A stretch of 61,795 nucleotides of DNA from an uncultured Lachnobacterium sp. (GCA_900546625.1 URDU01000015.1:1-61795); one strand, 5' to 3'; shown: positions 26,007-35,646, counted from the stretch's first letter. Translations and numbers: made by a program. The notes: generated by a model from the sequence alone, not told the origin.

Positions 26007-26873
26007 ATGGCATATTTGGGAAATCCTAAGAACACGATCGAGGTTCTGCAGAAATACAATTTCAATTTTCAAAAGAAATTCGGACAGAACTTCCTTATTG
26101 ATACAGGCATTCTGGAGGAAATCATAGACTCGGCCGGCATCACAAAGGACGATATGATACTTGAGATAGGCCCGGGAATAGGCACGATGACACAGTATCT
26201 GTGCGAGTCGGCACGTCAGGTAATCGCAGTTGAGATAGACAACAATCTGATTCCTATACTGAAGGACACATTAAGCGGATATGATAATGTAAAGGTCATA
26301 AACGATGATATCCTGAAGGTGGACATAAATGCTCTGGCAGAAGAATATAATAATGGTAAGCCGATAAAGGTTGTTGCAAACCTGCCGTATTATATCACTA
26401 CACCTATCATTATGGGGCTGTTCGAGAGTCATGTGCCGATAGACAGCATTACAATCATGGTGCAGAAGGAGGTCGCAGACCGTATGCAGGCAGGCCCGGG
26501 CAAGAAGGATTACGGAGCCCTGTCACTTGCAGTGCAGTATTATTCGCACCCTGAGATAGTGGTCAATGTGCCGCCGAGCTGTTTCATGCCACAGCCAAAG
26601 GTAGGAAGCTCGGTTATATCGCTCAAGCGATACGAAAAGCCGGTGGTTGACGTGGCTGATGAAAAGCTCATGTTCAAAATCATCAGGGCATCCTTCAACC
26701 AGCGCAGGAAAACTCTTGCCAATGGACTCAACAATTTCGGTGGTATGGGACTGACCAAGGAGCAGATACAGCAGAGCATCGAGGCTCTCGGAGTTCCTGT
26801 AAATGTGCGTGGTGAGGCTCTAAGCCTTTCACAGTTTGCACAATTATCAAATATAATTGGTGCCGCAAAATAG
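26007..26873 (+). CDS. rsmA: 16S rRNA dimethyladenosine transferase RsmA (KsgA)
   Basis: 288 residues. Family motifs are complete: FGQNFLID near the start, the SAM-binding LEIGPGIGTMTQ, AVEIDNN and the catalytic NLPYYITTPI. It dimethylates two adenines at the 3' end of 16S rRNA during small-subunit assembly. AAGGAG precedes its ATG. It is followed by a LytM-like and a GGDEF gene on the same strand, 73 nt away. Confidence 0.95.
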   Translation: MAYLGNPKNTIEVLQKYNFNFQKKFGQNFLIDTGILEEIIDSAGITKDDMILEIGPGIGTMTQYLCESARQVIAVEIDNNLIPILKDTLSGYDNVKVINDDILKVDINALAEEYNNGKPIKVVANLPYYITTPIIMGLFESHVPIDSITIMVQKEVADRMQAGPGKKDYGALSLAVQYYSHPEIVVNVPPSCFMPQPKVGSSVISLKRYEKPVVDVADEKLMFKIIRASFNQRRKTLANGLNNFGGMGLTKEQIQQSIEALGVPVNVRGEALSLSQFAQLSNIIGAAK

Positions 26874-26946
26874 AAAAGCATGAATAAATCCGTGTGAGAG
26901 GGGCATACTATCATCAGAACAATTCAGATGATGGAGGTAATGTCCT

Positions 26947-27621
26947 ATGAAAAAACAACAAATTGCAGCAGCGGCATGTCTCGTGGCCGGAGCCATAGGA
27001 TTTGCAGCGGTATATTCAACACAGAATCATGGAAAAGAGGAGCTGCCCACAGAAATTTCACAGACTTCGTCTATAGTAGAGCCTACAGAGAAGAAGACAC
27101 CACAGAAACAGACACAAAAAGAAGACACGGAGACTAAGACAGGGCAGGACGAAAACGTAAATCAGAGCAATAATCAGCAGCCTGCGGAAAAGCAACTGCA
27201 TTTTGTCCCTGAAAATGTGACCTGCTGGCCTGTGAAGGGAGATGTACTATTGCCGTTTTCCATGGACAAGACAGTGTATTTTCCGACACTCGACCAGTAT
27301 CAGTATAATCGAGGCATGGTAATACGTGCAAACGAAGGCGATGCGGTATGTTCGGTTACAGAGGGCAGGATAATAGACATATATGACAGCGCAGAGACAG
27401 GCTGCACAGTAGTGCAGGATTTAGGAGACGGCTATACGGCTACTTACGGACAGCTTGCAAATCTAACCTGCAGTGAGGGCGATGTGCTTGAGGCAGGAGA
27501 AACACTTGGAGCAGTTGGAAAGGTGACCAGATACTATACTGTAGAGGGCACCAATGTGTATTTTGCTATGGAACAGGATGGAAAACCGGTCAATCCGATG
27601 GATTATTTTGGAGATAAATAG
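26947..27621 (+). CDS. membrane-anchored degenerate LytM (M23) domain protein
   Basis: 224 residues. Residues 5-22 are an N-terminal membrane anchor, residues 30-80 a Lys/Gln/Thr-rich linker, and residues 90-224 an M23-like beta domain (CWPVKGDVLLPFS, then GDAVCSVTEGRIIDI, DLGDGYTATYGQL and VYFAMEQDGKPVNPMDYF). The HxxxD and HxH zinc ligands of active LytM enzymes are absent (NRGMVI and VYFAM instead), so it should be non-catalytic. The layout recalls the sporulation protein SpoIIQ, which also uses a LytM domain as a binding module. GGAGG precedes the ATG. Confidence 0.75.
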   Translation: MKKQQIAAAACLVAGAIGFAAVYSTQNHGKEELPTEISQTSSIVEPTEKKTPQKQTQKEDTETKTGQDENVNQSNNQQPAEKQLHFVPENVTCWPVKGDVLLPFSMDKTVYFPTLDQYQYNRGMVIRANEGDAVCSVTEGRIIDIYDSAETGCTVVQDLGDGYTATYGQLANLTCSEGDVLEAGETLGAVGKVTRYYTVEGTNVYFAMEQDGKPVNPMDYFGDK

Positions 27622-27631
27622 AGGTGAAATA

Positions 27632-29287
27632 GTGGAGTTTAATGAATACAATGAGAGTGTGAAAAACTGGACAAAGGGCATTCTTGACAACTACAGAAAG
27701 GATGCCGAGATGACCATCAGATATTGTCATGAGCTGATAGAGTACGGAGAAAAGACCTCAGATTCAAAGCTTTTAGGCTTCGGTTACTATCATCTTGCCA
27801 TGACACTTTATTGCCTGAATGACTACGATAACATCTTTGATATCGTGGTCAGGGCGATAGAGCATCTGGAGAAGGCACAGAGCTGGAGCATGCTGGCGCG
27901 CGCATGCAATATACTTGGTATCATCACCTCAAGCAGAGGCAATCAGCCGGTAGCGTATGATTATTATCTGGATGGGCTGATGTACTGCAAGAAGTATGGG
28001 CTTTTAGAGGAGCAGGGGATCATAAATGTCAACTGCGGAGCCTTGAATATCGAGGTGGGCAGATATGAGGAGGCCATGGAATACTTTAAAAAAGCCATGG
28101 AATACATAGCATCCGCACCGGAAGAACCTTCATATCACACCAGGATGATATCTCTTTATGAGAACATGATAAACTGCAAGGTATTGGAGAATGACTTTAT
28201 CGGAATAGATGAGATGCTCGAGATTGTGGATAGGGAGCATCTGCCTTATGCGGATGCAATAGACAGGCTTGGAATGCTCATCAGTAAAACCTTTTACATG
28301 CATAAAAGCGGTCAGACAGAAAAACGTGACGAGTGTATCAGGCACATTGACAGTGTAATCACGCAGGATATGCTTTTTATGGATCTGATAGAGGATTTCT
28401 TTGTATACCTTGAGGTGCTTTTTGAGAGTGAAAAGAGTGATGAGTTCTGGCATCTGATGGATCTGATGGAGCCAATGATAAGCAATCTTAAGGTTACAAG
28501 CATGCAGATGAGACTTTTAGGCCTTAAAATCAGATTTTACAGAACACACCACATGAGTGCAGAGTATCTGCAGGCTGCGGGACTGTACTATGAGCTTTCA
28601 GAGCGCAAGGAGCTTGAGTCCAGGGCTATGATTAAAGAAGTCATAGAGCTTAGGGCGAATTTCGAGAAGGTAAATCGTGCCAAGAAAAGAATGGAGAAGG
28701 AAAATAAGCGTCTTGCGGCGCAGTCTGAGACAGATCCGCTTACAGGCATGGCAAACAGGCGAAAGCTCAATATACAGGCGGATGAGATGTTTCTGCATGC
28801 TCTTAAATGCGGGCACAGCTTTGCTCTGGAGATAATGGATGTGGATTATTTCAAGGAGTACAATGATAATTACGGGCATCAGGAGGGCGACAAATGCCTG
28901 ACTGCCATTGCACACTGTATCAGCGAGGTTGCTAAAGCACATGGAGGCTTTTGTGCCAGATATGGCGGGGATGAGTTTGTAGTCATGTACGAGAATATCT
29001 CAAAGGAAGAGGCTAAGGAGTACGTGGAGGAGCTTCGCTGCAAGGTTATGGAGCTGGCTGTGCCACACCGGTATTCAAAGATGCTGCCTATTGTCACAAT
29101 CACACAGGGTATGTATTGTGATGTACCTAAGGAAGAAAACAGAGTGTGGGATTTCTTACATGTGGCAGATGAGATACTGTACAGCGTAAAGACAGACAGT
29201 CGTGGCAGCTGCAGGGTAGTCGACAGAGCAGAGTTTACGCTTATGTCGGGCTTGGGTCATGGCGCGACTATTGAGAAACAGGCCTGA
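27632..29287 (+). CDS. diguanylate cyclase with helical-repeat sensor region
   Basis: 551 residues. The GTG start at 27632 follows GAGGTG and comes right after the preceding stop; an earlier in-frame ATG lies inside the LytM gene and lacks a site. Residues 1-340 are TPR-like helical repeats (AMEYFKKAMEY and similar), residues 350-390 a coiled coil, and the rest a GGDEF domain with intact YGGDEF (near residue 445). It should make c-di-GMP. The RxxD inhibitory site expected five residues before GGDEF is missing. No membrane segment is present, so it senses a cytoplasmic cue. Confidence 0.88.
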   Translation: MEFNEYNESVKNWTKGILDNYRKDAEMTIRYCHELIEYGEKTSDSKLLGFGYYHLAMTLYCLNDYDNIFDIVVRAIEHLEKAQSWSMLARACNILGIITSSRGNQPVAYDYYLDGLMYCKKYGLLEEQGIINVNCGALNIEVGRYEEAMEYFKKAMEYIASAPEEPSYHTRMISLYENMINCKVLENDFIGIDEMLEIVDREHLPYADAIDRLGMLISKTFYMHKSGQTEKRDECIRHIDSVITQDMLFMDLIEDFFVYLEVLFESEKSDEFWHLMDLMEPMISNLKVTSMQMRLLGLKIRFYRTHHMSAEYLQAAGLYYELSERKELESRAMIKEVIELRANFEKVNRAKKRMEKENKRLAAQSETDPLTGMANRRKLNIQADEMFLHALKCGHSFALEIMDVDYFKEYNDNYGHQEGDKCLTAIAHCISEVAKAHGGFCARYGGDEFVVMYENISKEEAKEYVEELRCKVMELAVPHRYSKMLPIVTITQGMYCDVPKEENRVWDFLHVADEILYSVKTDSRGSCRVVDRAEFTLMSGLGHGATIEKQA

Positions 29288-29329
29288 TACCACATGGTCG
29301 TGCTATAAGCTGCAGCATTGATTACTGAG

Positions 29330-29629
29330 ATGGATAAAACAGACATGGATGAAAACTATACATATATCGTAAGGTGTGCTGACGGCACACTTTACACCGG
29401 CTGGACAAATGACCTCAAAAAGCGCATAAAAGCGCATAATGCCGGAAAAGGCGCCAAATATACAAAGACGCGCAGACCTGTGGAGCTGGTCTACTTTGAG
29501 CATTTTGCCACGAAAGAGGAGGCAATGAGCCGGGAGTATCACATAAAACAGCTCAAGCGTTCACAGAAGCAGGCGCTGATAGATGAAATGGATAAAAAAG
29601 ACAAAAGTATTTTTACACAAAACGGATAG
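29330..29629 (+). CDS. GIY-YIG nuclease-family protein (UPF0213 type)
   Basis: About 99 residues. The GIY-YIG core is [17 protein letters not shown], followed by [20 protein letters not shown] and an EA..RE helix with the catalytic-type glutamate. Family members are small single-domain proteins with presumed nuclease folds and little known function. The start is uncertain: TTG at 29318, ATG at 29330 and ATG at 29345 are possible and none has a strong ribosome site. I chose the first ATG. Confidence 0.8.
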   Translation: MDKTDMDENYTYIVRCADGTLYTGWTNDLKKRIKAHNAGKGAKYTKTRRPVELVYFEHFATKEEAMSREYHIKQLKRSQKQALIDEMDKKDKSIFTQNG

Positions 29630-29755
29630 TCGAAAAATAACTAAAACGACCAAACGCCAGTGTGGGAATACTTATTTTTTTGCAATTTATTTGTGAAAAA
29701 TTGCCAAAAAAGCCACGACGTTTTTATTGATATGTACAGAAAAGACAAAAGCCTC

Positions 29756-29785
29756 TTGCGAAACTACACGAAACTGTACTATAAT
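29756..29785 (+). promoter_or_regulatory. promoter of the first CUT1 sugar operon
   Basis: TTGCGA (29756-29761), an 18-nt spacer and a perfect TATAAT (29780-29785), some 95 nt before the binding-protein gene. Confidence 0.65.
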
Positions 29786-29792
29786 AACTCTT

Positions 29793-29825
29793 GTGAAAAC
29801 GTTACCGCAAACATTACCGAAAACA
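29793..29825 (+). promoter_or_regulatory. LacI/CcpA-type operator cluster
   Basis: TGAAAACGTTACCG at 29794-29807 fits the catabolite-repression (cre) consensus at about 12 of 14 positions. The pattern AAAACGTTACCG then recurs as CAAACATTACCG with a 12-bp period. The sites lie right after the -10 box, so a bound protein would block transcription. The LacI regulator at 33307 or CcpA could be the ligand. Confidence 0.5.
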
Positions 29826-29880
29826 ACCAAAAATGTTTGCAAAGACAATTTTAATATTAAATCTTTTAGGAGGGTTTAAA

Positions 29881-31269
29881 ATGAAAAAGAAATTAGTGAC
29901 AGTATTACTCGCTTCTTCAATGGTAGCAACAATGCTTGCCGGATGTGGATCAGGAAGCGGAGACGGAACAGAGAAAGGCTCTTCAGCAAAGGGCGGCGAT
30001 GGCTCAGTTTACATGTTAAACTTCAAGCCGGAGACAGATCAGGCATGGCAGGATCTCGCAGAGAAGTACACAGATGAGACCGGTGTACAGGTTACAGTAG
30101 TAACAGCAGCTGACGGACAGTACAAGACAACACTTAAGTCTGAGCTTGCTAAGAAGGATGCTCCAACAATCTTCAATATCGGAAGCACAGCTGACTGCGC
30201 AGAGTATGACAAATACATATATGACTTAAAGGACAGCGAGATTTACAAGCACCTTACAGATAAGTCACTTGCACTTGAGTACAATGGCAAGATTGCATCA
30301 GTAGCTAACTGCTATGAGTGCTACGGAATCATCTACAACAAGGCAATTCTTGAGAAATACTGCAGCAACTACTCAGGAGCAGTTATCAAGTCAGTAGATG
30401 ATATCAAGGATCTTGATACATTAGAGAAGGTTGCAACTGATATCAACGAGCACATTGATGATATCAATAAGGCTTGTGATACAAAGCTTACAGAGGCATT
30501 TGCTTCAGCAGGACTTGACAGCGGATCTAACTGGAGATTCTCAGGACATCTCGCAGGTATCGAGCTTTACTATGAGTTCAAGGATGCAGGATGTGACCTC
30601 ACAGCAGGACAGAAGGAAGTTACAGGTAAGTACATGGACAACTTCAAGAGAGTTTGGGATATGTACACAAATACATCAGCTGCAGACAAGGCTACACTTG
30701 ATTCAGGAAGCTTAAATGCAGAGGCAGAGCTTGGTATGGAAGAGGCAGTATTCTACCAGAATGGTGACTGGGAGTACGCTAACTTCGCAGAGGACAACGA
30801 GAACGGATACACAGTTAAGCAGTCTGACCTTTCTATGATGCCTATCTACTTCGGTGTAGATGATGAGAACGAGGGACTTGCAGTTGGTACAGAGAACCAC
30901 TGGACAGTAAACGCTCAGGCAGATCAGAAGGATATTGATGCAACACTTGAGTTCCTCAACTGGGTAATCACAAGTGATGACGGACGTGATGCAATCGTTA
31001 ATAAGATGGGTCTTTCAGCTCCATTCGATACATTCACAGGCGACTATGCGTCAAAGAACGCTTTTGCTAATGTAGCATCAGAGCTTTCAAAGGAAGGCAA
31101 GACATCAGTAGCATGGTCATTCAACGCAACACCTTCAGTAGATGACTGGAGAGCAGATTTCGTCGCTCCACTCACAGAGTACACAGAGCGTAATGGTTCA
31201 TGGGATGACGTTACAAAGGCATTCACAGAGAAGTGGGCTTATTACTGGGATCTTCAGAACGAGCAGTAA
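29881..31269 (+). CDS. CUT1 sugar ABC transporter binding lipoprotein
   Basis: 462 residues. The start at 29881 follows AGGAGGG and opens a lipoprotein signal ending LAGC with Cys22; an earlier in-frame ATG is rejected for lack of a site. The mature part is an extracellular solute-binding protein family 1 (MalE-like). Gene order with two MalF/MalG-type permeases and a LacI regulator suggests an oligosaccharide such as maltodextrins, but nothing in the sequence fixes the substrate. Codon use is strongly biased, as expected for an abundant surface protein. A terminator follows, so it can be made in excess over the permeases. Confidence 0.9.
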   Translation: MKKKLVTVLLASSMVATMLAGCGSGSGDGTEKGSSAKGGDGSVYMLNFKPETDQAWQDLAEKYTDETGVQVTVVTAADGQYKTTLKSELAKKDAPTIFNIGSTADCAEYDKYIYDLKDSEIYKHLTDKSLALEYNGKIASVANCYECYGIIYNKAILEKYCSNYSGAVIKSVDDIKDLDTLEKVATDINEHIDDINKACDTKLTEAFASAGLDSGSNWRFSGHLAGIELYYEFKDAGCDLTAGQKEVTGKYMDNFKRVWDMYTNTSAADKATLDSGSLNAEAELGMEEAVFYQNGDWEYANFAEDNENGYTVKQSDLSMMPIYFGVDDENEGLAVGTENHWTVNAQADQKDIDATLEFLNWVITSDDGRDAIVNKMGLSAPFDTFTGDYASKNAFANVASELSKEGKTSVAWSFNATPSVDDWRADFVAPLTEYTERNGSWDDVTKAFTEKWAYYWDLQNEQ

Positions 31270-31303
31270 AATTCTCTAAAAGTTAGTAAAAAGTAGTAAA
31301 ATT

Positions 31304-31337
31304 GGGGTGAGTGGCAGTCACTCACCCCATATTTTTT
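31304..31337 (+). terminator. partial terminator between binding protein and permeases
   Basis: GGGGTGAGTG and CACTCACCCC make a perfect 10-bp stem with a 5-nt loop, followed by ATATTTTTT. Lying inside the operon it probably reduces permease transcription relative to the lipoprotein. Confidence 0.85.
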
Positions 31338-31356
31338 AAAGAAAGGTATATTTGTT

Positions 31357-32214
31357 ATGGAAAAGTCGATTAGAAAAAAATTTTGGATCTTCGCTTTACC
31401 AACAATGGCAGCATTTACAATAGGATTTATTGTACCATTCGTATATGGTATCTTCCTTTCATTTTGTAAATTCTCCACAGTTATAGACTGGGAATGGGTG
31501 GGATTTAAAAACTACACAAGGATTTTTGTTGTAAACGGCACTGTGGATACAACCTTTATTCATTCAATCTGGTACACAGCACTATTTACAGTAGTATCGG
31601 TACTGATTATCAATATCGTATCATTTGCAATAGCAATGGCGCTTACAAAAGGAATCAGAGGAACAAATCTTTTCCGTACAGTATTTTTCCTTCCAAACCT
31701 GATCGGTGGAATCGTACTTTCATATGTATGGTTGATGATTTTTAACTCTATCCTGCAGAACTACTCAAAGACAATCGTAAGCTCAGAGTGGTCAGCATTC
31801 TGGGGACTTATCGCTGTAGTATGCTGGCAGCAGATTGGATATATGATGATTATCTACATCGCAGGTATCCAGAATATCCCGGGCGAGCTCATAGAGGCAG
31901 CAAAGATTGATGGAGCCAACAGATGGCAGCTCTTAAAGAGCGTTATCCTTCCAATGCTTATGCCTACAATCACAATCTGTACATTCCTGACACTTACAAA
32001 CGGCTTCAAGCTGTTCGACCAGAACTTAGCTCTTACAGGCGGTAATCCGGGAAAGATGTCAGAGCTGCTTGCCTTGAATATCTACAACACCATGTATGGA
32101 ACAACAGGATGGCAGGGCGTAGGTCAGGCAAAGGCTGTTATATTCTTTATACTTGTTGCAATTATCGCACTTGCACAGAATAAGATCACTACAAGCAAGG
32201 AGGTACAGGACTAA
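31357..32214 (+). CDS. CUT1 sugar ABC transporter permease, MalF-like
   Basis: 285 residues with six predicted membrane helices and the permease-ATPase coupling (EAA) loop EAAKIDGANRWQLLKSVILPML. It forms one half of the sugar channel with the next protein. Its stop overlaps the ATG of the following permease gene (TAATGG). No ATPase gene is in the operon, so it should use a shared MsmK-type ATPase encoded elsewhere, as is common for Firmicutes CUT1 importers. Confidence 0.9.
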   Translation: MEKSIRKKFWIFALPTMAAFTIGFIVPFVYGIFLSFCKFSTVIDWEWVGFKNYTRIFVVNGTVDTTFIHSIWYTALFTVVSVLIINIVSFAIAMALTKGIRGTNLFRTVFFLPNLIGGIVLSYVWLMIFNSILQNYSKTIVSSEWSAFWGLIAVVCWQQIGYMMIIYIAGIQNIPGELIEAAKIDGANRWQLLKSVILPMLMPTITICTFLTLTNGFKLFDQNLALTGGNPGKMSELLALNIYNTMYGTTGWQGVGQAKAVIFFILVAIIALAQNKITTSKEVQD

Positions 32215-33125
32215 TGGCAAAACAGAAAAAAGCGCAGGAGGTCAGTGCCGTAAGACAGGCCAAGCACGGCTGGATAATCACAGTATTATTCGCTGTTTTA
32301 TCAGTACTTTGGATTTCACCAATCTTTATGGTGTTACTCAATTCATTTAAGAGAAAAGCCTACATTTTCAAGCATCCGTTTGGAATCAGCACAGTATCTA
32401 TCTCTGAGGGCTTTGATGCCTTCAAGAATGGTATGTCGAGACTTTTCTGTGGCACATTAAACTACAAGAATGGTCTTAGAATGACACATTTCTGGGACTG
32501 CTTTGGAACATCACTTTTCATCACAGTCGGCTCTGTAGTACTTATCGTACTCTGCTGCTCAATGTGTGCATGGTACATAGTTCGTGTAAAGACTAAGGGA
32601 ACAAAGCTTATGTATACACTTTGCCTTTTCTCAATGATTGTACCATTCCAGATGGTAATGTTCACATTATCAAAATTTGCAAATATGCTTCATTTATCAA
32701 ATCCACTCGGTATCATCATCGTATACCTCGGCTTTGGAGCAGGACTTGCGGTGTTTATGTTTACAGGATTTGTAAAGAGCATCTCATTAGAGATCGAAGA
32801 GGCAGCCATGATTGATGGATGTACACCATTACAGATGTATTTCAGGGTTGTATTTCCGATACTTCGTCCTACAGCAGTAACAGTAGCAATACTTGAGGCA
32901 ATGTGGGTATGGAATGACTACCTTCTTCCATCACTGGTTTTAAACATCAACCAGTACAAGACAATACCAATTGCCATCCAGTACTTAAAGCAGAGTCACG
33001 GTATGATTGACTGGGGTGCAATGATGGCCATGCTCGTGCTTGCAATTCTGCCAATTGTTATTTTCTATATTGCATGTCAGAAGTACATTATAGAGGGTGT
33101 GCTCGCAGGAGCTGTAAAGGGTTAA
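32214..33125 (+). CDS. CUT1 sugar ABC transporter permease, MalG-like
   Basis: 303 residues with six predicted membrane helices and an EAA loop EEAAMIDGCTPLQMYFRVVFPIL. It ends with the typical KYIIEGVLAGAVKG. It pairs with the MalF-like protein and is translationally coupled to it. A long hairpin follows the gene. Confidence 0.9.
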   Translation: MAKQKKAQEVSAVRQAKHGWIITVLFAVLSVLWISPIFMVLLNSFKRKAYIFKHPFGISTVSISEGFDAFKNGMSRLFCGTLNYKNGLRMTHFWDCFGTSLFITVGSVVLIVLCCSMCAWYIVRVKTKGTKLMYTLCLFSMIVPFQMVMFTLSKFANMLHLSNPLGIIIVYLGFGAGLAVFMFTGFVKSISLEIEEAAMIDGCTPLQMYFRVVFPILRPTAVTVAILEAMWVWNDYLLPSLVLNINQYKTIPIAIQYLKQSHGMIDWGAMMAMLVLAILPIVIFYIACQKYIIEGVLAGAVKG

Positions 33126-33157
33126 TATAGCTTACAAGAGGATATAGTTTATGTTAT

Positions 33158-33196
33158 TTAAGCCCCACACTTATTGAGAAAGTATGTGGGGCTTAA
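33158..33196 (+). terminator. hairpin after the permease genes, weak terminator
   Basis: TTAAGCCCCACA (33158-33169) and TGTGGGGCTTAA (33185-33196) form a perfect 12-bp stem. There is no T run after it, so it may protect the 3' end rather than terminate efficiently. Confidence 0.5.
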
Positions 33197-33229
33197 GCTA
33201 AATAAGCAGGTTATATAGTTGTGGATATA

Positions 33230-33238
33230 TGATATAAT
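33230..33238 (+). promoter_or_regulatory. extended -10 promoter of the LacI gene
   Basis: TGATATAAT: a TG dinucleotide one base before a perfect TATAAT (33233-33238), with only a poor -35 (GTTATA). It lies 68 nt before the regulator gene. Confidence 0.5.
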
Positions 33239-33306
33239 GAGTGAAATAAATTGTATCATTTGGATATAATGTAAAAGGATGAATTGTCATCCGGACGGGG
33301 AAAACA

Positions 33307-34311
33307 ATGACAATTGTAGATATAGCTAAAGAATCGGGATACTCTGTAACAACTGTATCCCGAGTTTTGAATAACAGGCAGGATGTTTCTCCTGCAGCAA
33401 AAGAAACCATAATGAAAATAGTTGAGGCACACAACTTCGTGCCAAATACTAATGCAAAGAGACTAAAGCAGACCATTTCCAGAAATATTTATCTGCTGGT
33501 AAAGGGTACCTCGAATATGCTGTTTGCAAACATAGTCGAGGAAATCCAGTCGATAATTGACAGAACAGACTACTCTTTGAGCATCACATATCTGGATGAG
33601 GACAGCAATCTAAGCAGTGTGACCGACCGCATATGCAGGGAGCGAAAGCCGCTTGGCATCATATTCCTCGGAGGTAGCAGAGAGGATTTCTCGGAGGATA
33701 CATCTTCATTTAAGGTGCCGTGTGTTATCGTGACCACATCAGCAGAAAACTGGAGCATGGATGAGCTTTCCTCTGTTTCCATTGATGATGAGAAGGCCGG
33801 GGAAACCATAGTCGACTATCTTATCGACCATGGCCATACAAAGATAGCGGAGATTGGAGCCAATCTTGAGCTTTCACAGACAGCCATTCTGCGACATAAC
33901 GGATATCTTAACAGCTTCAAAAAGCATGGCATCACACCTGATGAGCGTTACTATGAGAGAGCGCGATTTTCATATGACAGCGCATATCATGCCATGAAAA
34001 AGCTTCTGGAAAAGGATATTGAAATCACCGCAGTCTATGCGATTTCCGATGTCATGGCAATCGGTGCCATAAGGGCAATACTTGACAAAGGACTCAGAGT
34101 GCCGGAGGATATATCTATCACAGGATTTGATGGTTCGACGCTTGCAGAGTACTACAATCCCAAGATTGTATCTATCAGGCAGCCGCACAAGGATATGGCG
34201 GCACGCAGCGTGGAGCTCCTTTTTAGCATGATTGATTTGCATAAAGGCTCAAGTCATGAGATAATACCATTTGAGCTGACAGAGGGCGAGAGTGTTGCCC
34301 GGATTGATTAA
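33307..34311 (+). CDS. LacI-family regulator of the first sugar locus
   Basis: 334 residues. The N-terminus is a classic LacI helix-turn-helix with hinge (TIVDIAKESGYSVTTVSRVLNN), followed by a periplasmic-binding-like sugar-sensing domain (ISITGFDGSTLAEYYNPKIVSIRQP, in parts). It follows the permease genes and has its own promoter, so it most likely controls that importer through the operators near 29793. The effector sugar is unknown. Confidence 0.9.
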   Translation: MTIVDIAKESGYSVTTVSRVLNNRQDVSPAAKETIMKIVEAHNFVPNTNAKRLKQTISRNIYLLVKGTSNMLFANIVEEIQSIIDRTDYSLSITYLDEDSNLSSVTDRICRERKPLGIIFLGGSREDFSEDTSSFKVPCVIVTTSAENWSMDELSSVSIDDEKAGETIVDYLIDHGHTKIAEIGANLELSQTAILRHNGYLNSFKKHGITPDERYYERARFSYDSAYHAMKKLLEKDIEITAVYAISDVMAIGAIRAILDKGLRVPEDISITGFDGSTLAEYYNPKIVSIRQPHKDMAARSVELLFSMIDLHKGSSHEIIPFELTEGESVARID

Positions 34312-34363
34312 AGACTATATAATGTTTAATTCCGGACATACGATAAACGAGGAGGAATCGCGC

Positions 34364-35530
34364 ATGGAAGTGAATAATAAGATGAAGCACACCATAAAGG
34401 CCGCATGGGCCAAAGGGTTTTCACAGTTTTTAGCACTAGCAGGAGCAATCCTGCTAGTGTTTGTGCTATTTAAATTTGATGCAATAATGGCACAGATAGT
34501 GAGAATAATAAACATACTTATGCCAATCATCATGGGGATTGTGCTGGCATATCTCATAAATCCGATGGTAGAGTTTTATGACAGAAAGCTAAGCAATTCG
34601 CTTGGCAAAGCCATAGAAAAGAAGTGTGGAAAGAGACCTTCTATGAGAGGGGTGTCAATACTTATAAGTCTGGCCATAATAATAGCCATTATTGTAGTGC
34701 TCATAATGATGGTGGTGCCACAGCTTGTAAGCAATATCACAAATGCGGTCAGTCTTTTACCGGATCAGATACAGGACCTTGTGAAAAAAATCACGGAGCT
34801 TGCCAAAAACAATGACAGGGCAAAGGAAATAATCACTGAGCTATACAATAACGGCATAAGCTATTTTACTGAATGGGTAAAGGACAATATGCTCGGACAG
34901 GTTACCTTTGTGATAAACGGTATTATGGGAATCTTTGGCACAGCGGTAAACTGCCTTGTTGCATTCATCGTAGCCATCTATGTCCTGCTTAGCAAGGATA
35001 CCTTCAAACGCCAGACTAAAAAGCTCGTGAGCGCATTTCTGCCGGAGCGCCATATACAGGTGCTTTCAAGCATCTTAAAAGAGAGCGACAAGATATTCGG
35101 TGGTTTTATCAGTGGCAAAATCATTGATTCACTCATAATCGGAGCTATCTGTTTCGTGTGTTGCCTGATACTGCGCATGCCGTATGTAGCACTCATCAGC
35201 GTGATAGTCGGAGTGACCAATGTCATACCGTTCTTTGGACCGTACATCGGAGCCATACCAAGCACCATACTCATCATGCTCGACAGCCCGTCAAAGGGTG
35301 TGATATTTTTGCTGTTTATCATTATCTTACAGCAGGTGGACGGCAATATTATCGGACCAAAGATACTCGGTGAGTCCACAGGACTCTCACCTTTCTGGGT
35401 GGTATTTGCAATCTTCCTTGGAAATGGATTATTTGGAGTAGTGGGGCTGTTCATCGGAGTACCGACGTGGGGTGTCGTGTACTACCTGATAAAGAGATAT
35501 GTGAATTATCGTGTGAGGAAGAAAGAATAA
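34364..35530 (+). CDS. AI-2E-family transporter
   Basis: 388 residues. The start at 34364 has GAGGAGGA upstream; an earlier ATG in the frame overlaps the LacI stop and lacks a site. About eight hydrophobic segments and the C-terminal GPYIGAIPS, QQVDGNIIGPKILGESTGLSP and GVPTWGVVYY segments identify the AI-2E (formerly UPF0118) family. Members export small molecules such as autoinducer-2 or exchange sodium and protons; the substrate here is not known. It is followed by a strong terminator. Confidence 0.88.
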   Translation: MEVNNKMKHTIKAAWAKGFSQFLALAGAILLVFVLFKFDAIMAQIVRIINILMPIIMGIVLAYLINPMVEFYDRKLSNSLGKAIEKKCGKRPSMRGVSILISLAIIIAIIVVLIMMVVPQLVSNITNAVSLLPDQIQDLVKKITELAKNNDRAKEIITELYNNGISYFTEWVKDNMLGQVTFVINGIMGIFGTAVNCLVAFIVAIYVLLSKDTFKRQTKKLVSAFLPERHIQVLSSILKESDKIFGGFISGKIIDSLIIGAICFVCCLILRMPYVALISVIVGVTNVIPFFGPYIGAIPSTILIMLDSPSKGVIFLLFIIILQQVDGNIIGPKILGESTGLSPFWVVFAIFLGNGLFGVVGLFIGVPTWGVVYYLIKRYVNYRVRKKE

Positions 35531-35600
35531 ACGTACTGTTAAAAAATAAGTTATAAATTTTGAAAATAGTACTTGAATACTGGAAAATATGTGTATATAA

Positions 35601-35646
35601 TGTGTGAACGAGGCTTTGAAAAAGAGCTTGTTCACACATTTTTTTA
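35601..35646 (+). terminator. intrinsic terminator after the AI-2E gene
   Basis: TGTGTGAAC and GTTCACACA pair, extended inwards by a partly paired AGGCT/AGCTT segment, followed by a T run of eight. Confidence 0.85.

Noticed and set aside
33158..33196. Strong terminator after the first sugar permeases
   Set aside because: The stem is perfect but there is no T run, so it is listed only as a weak terminator or 3' stabilising hairpin.
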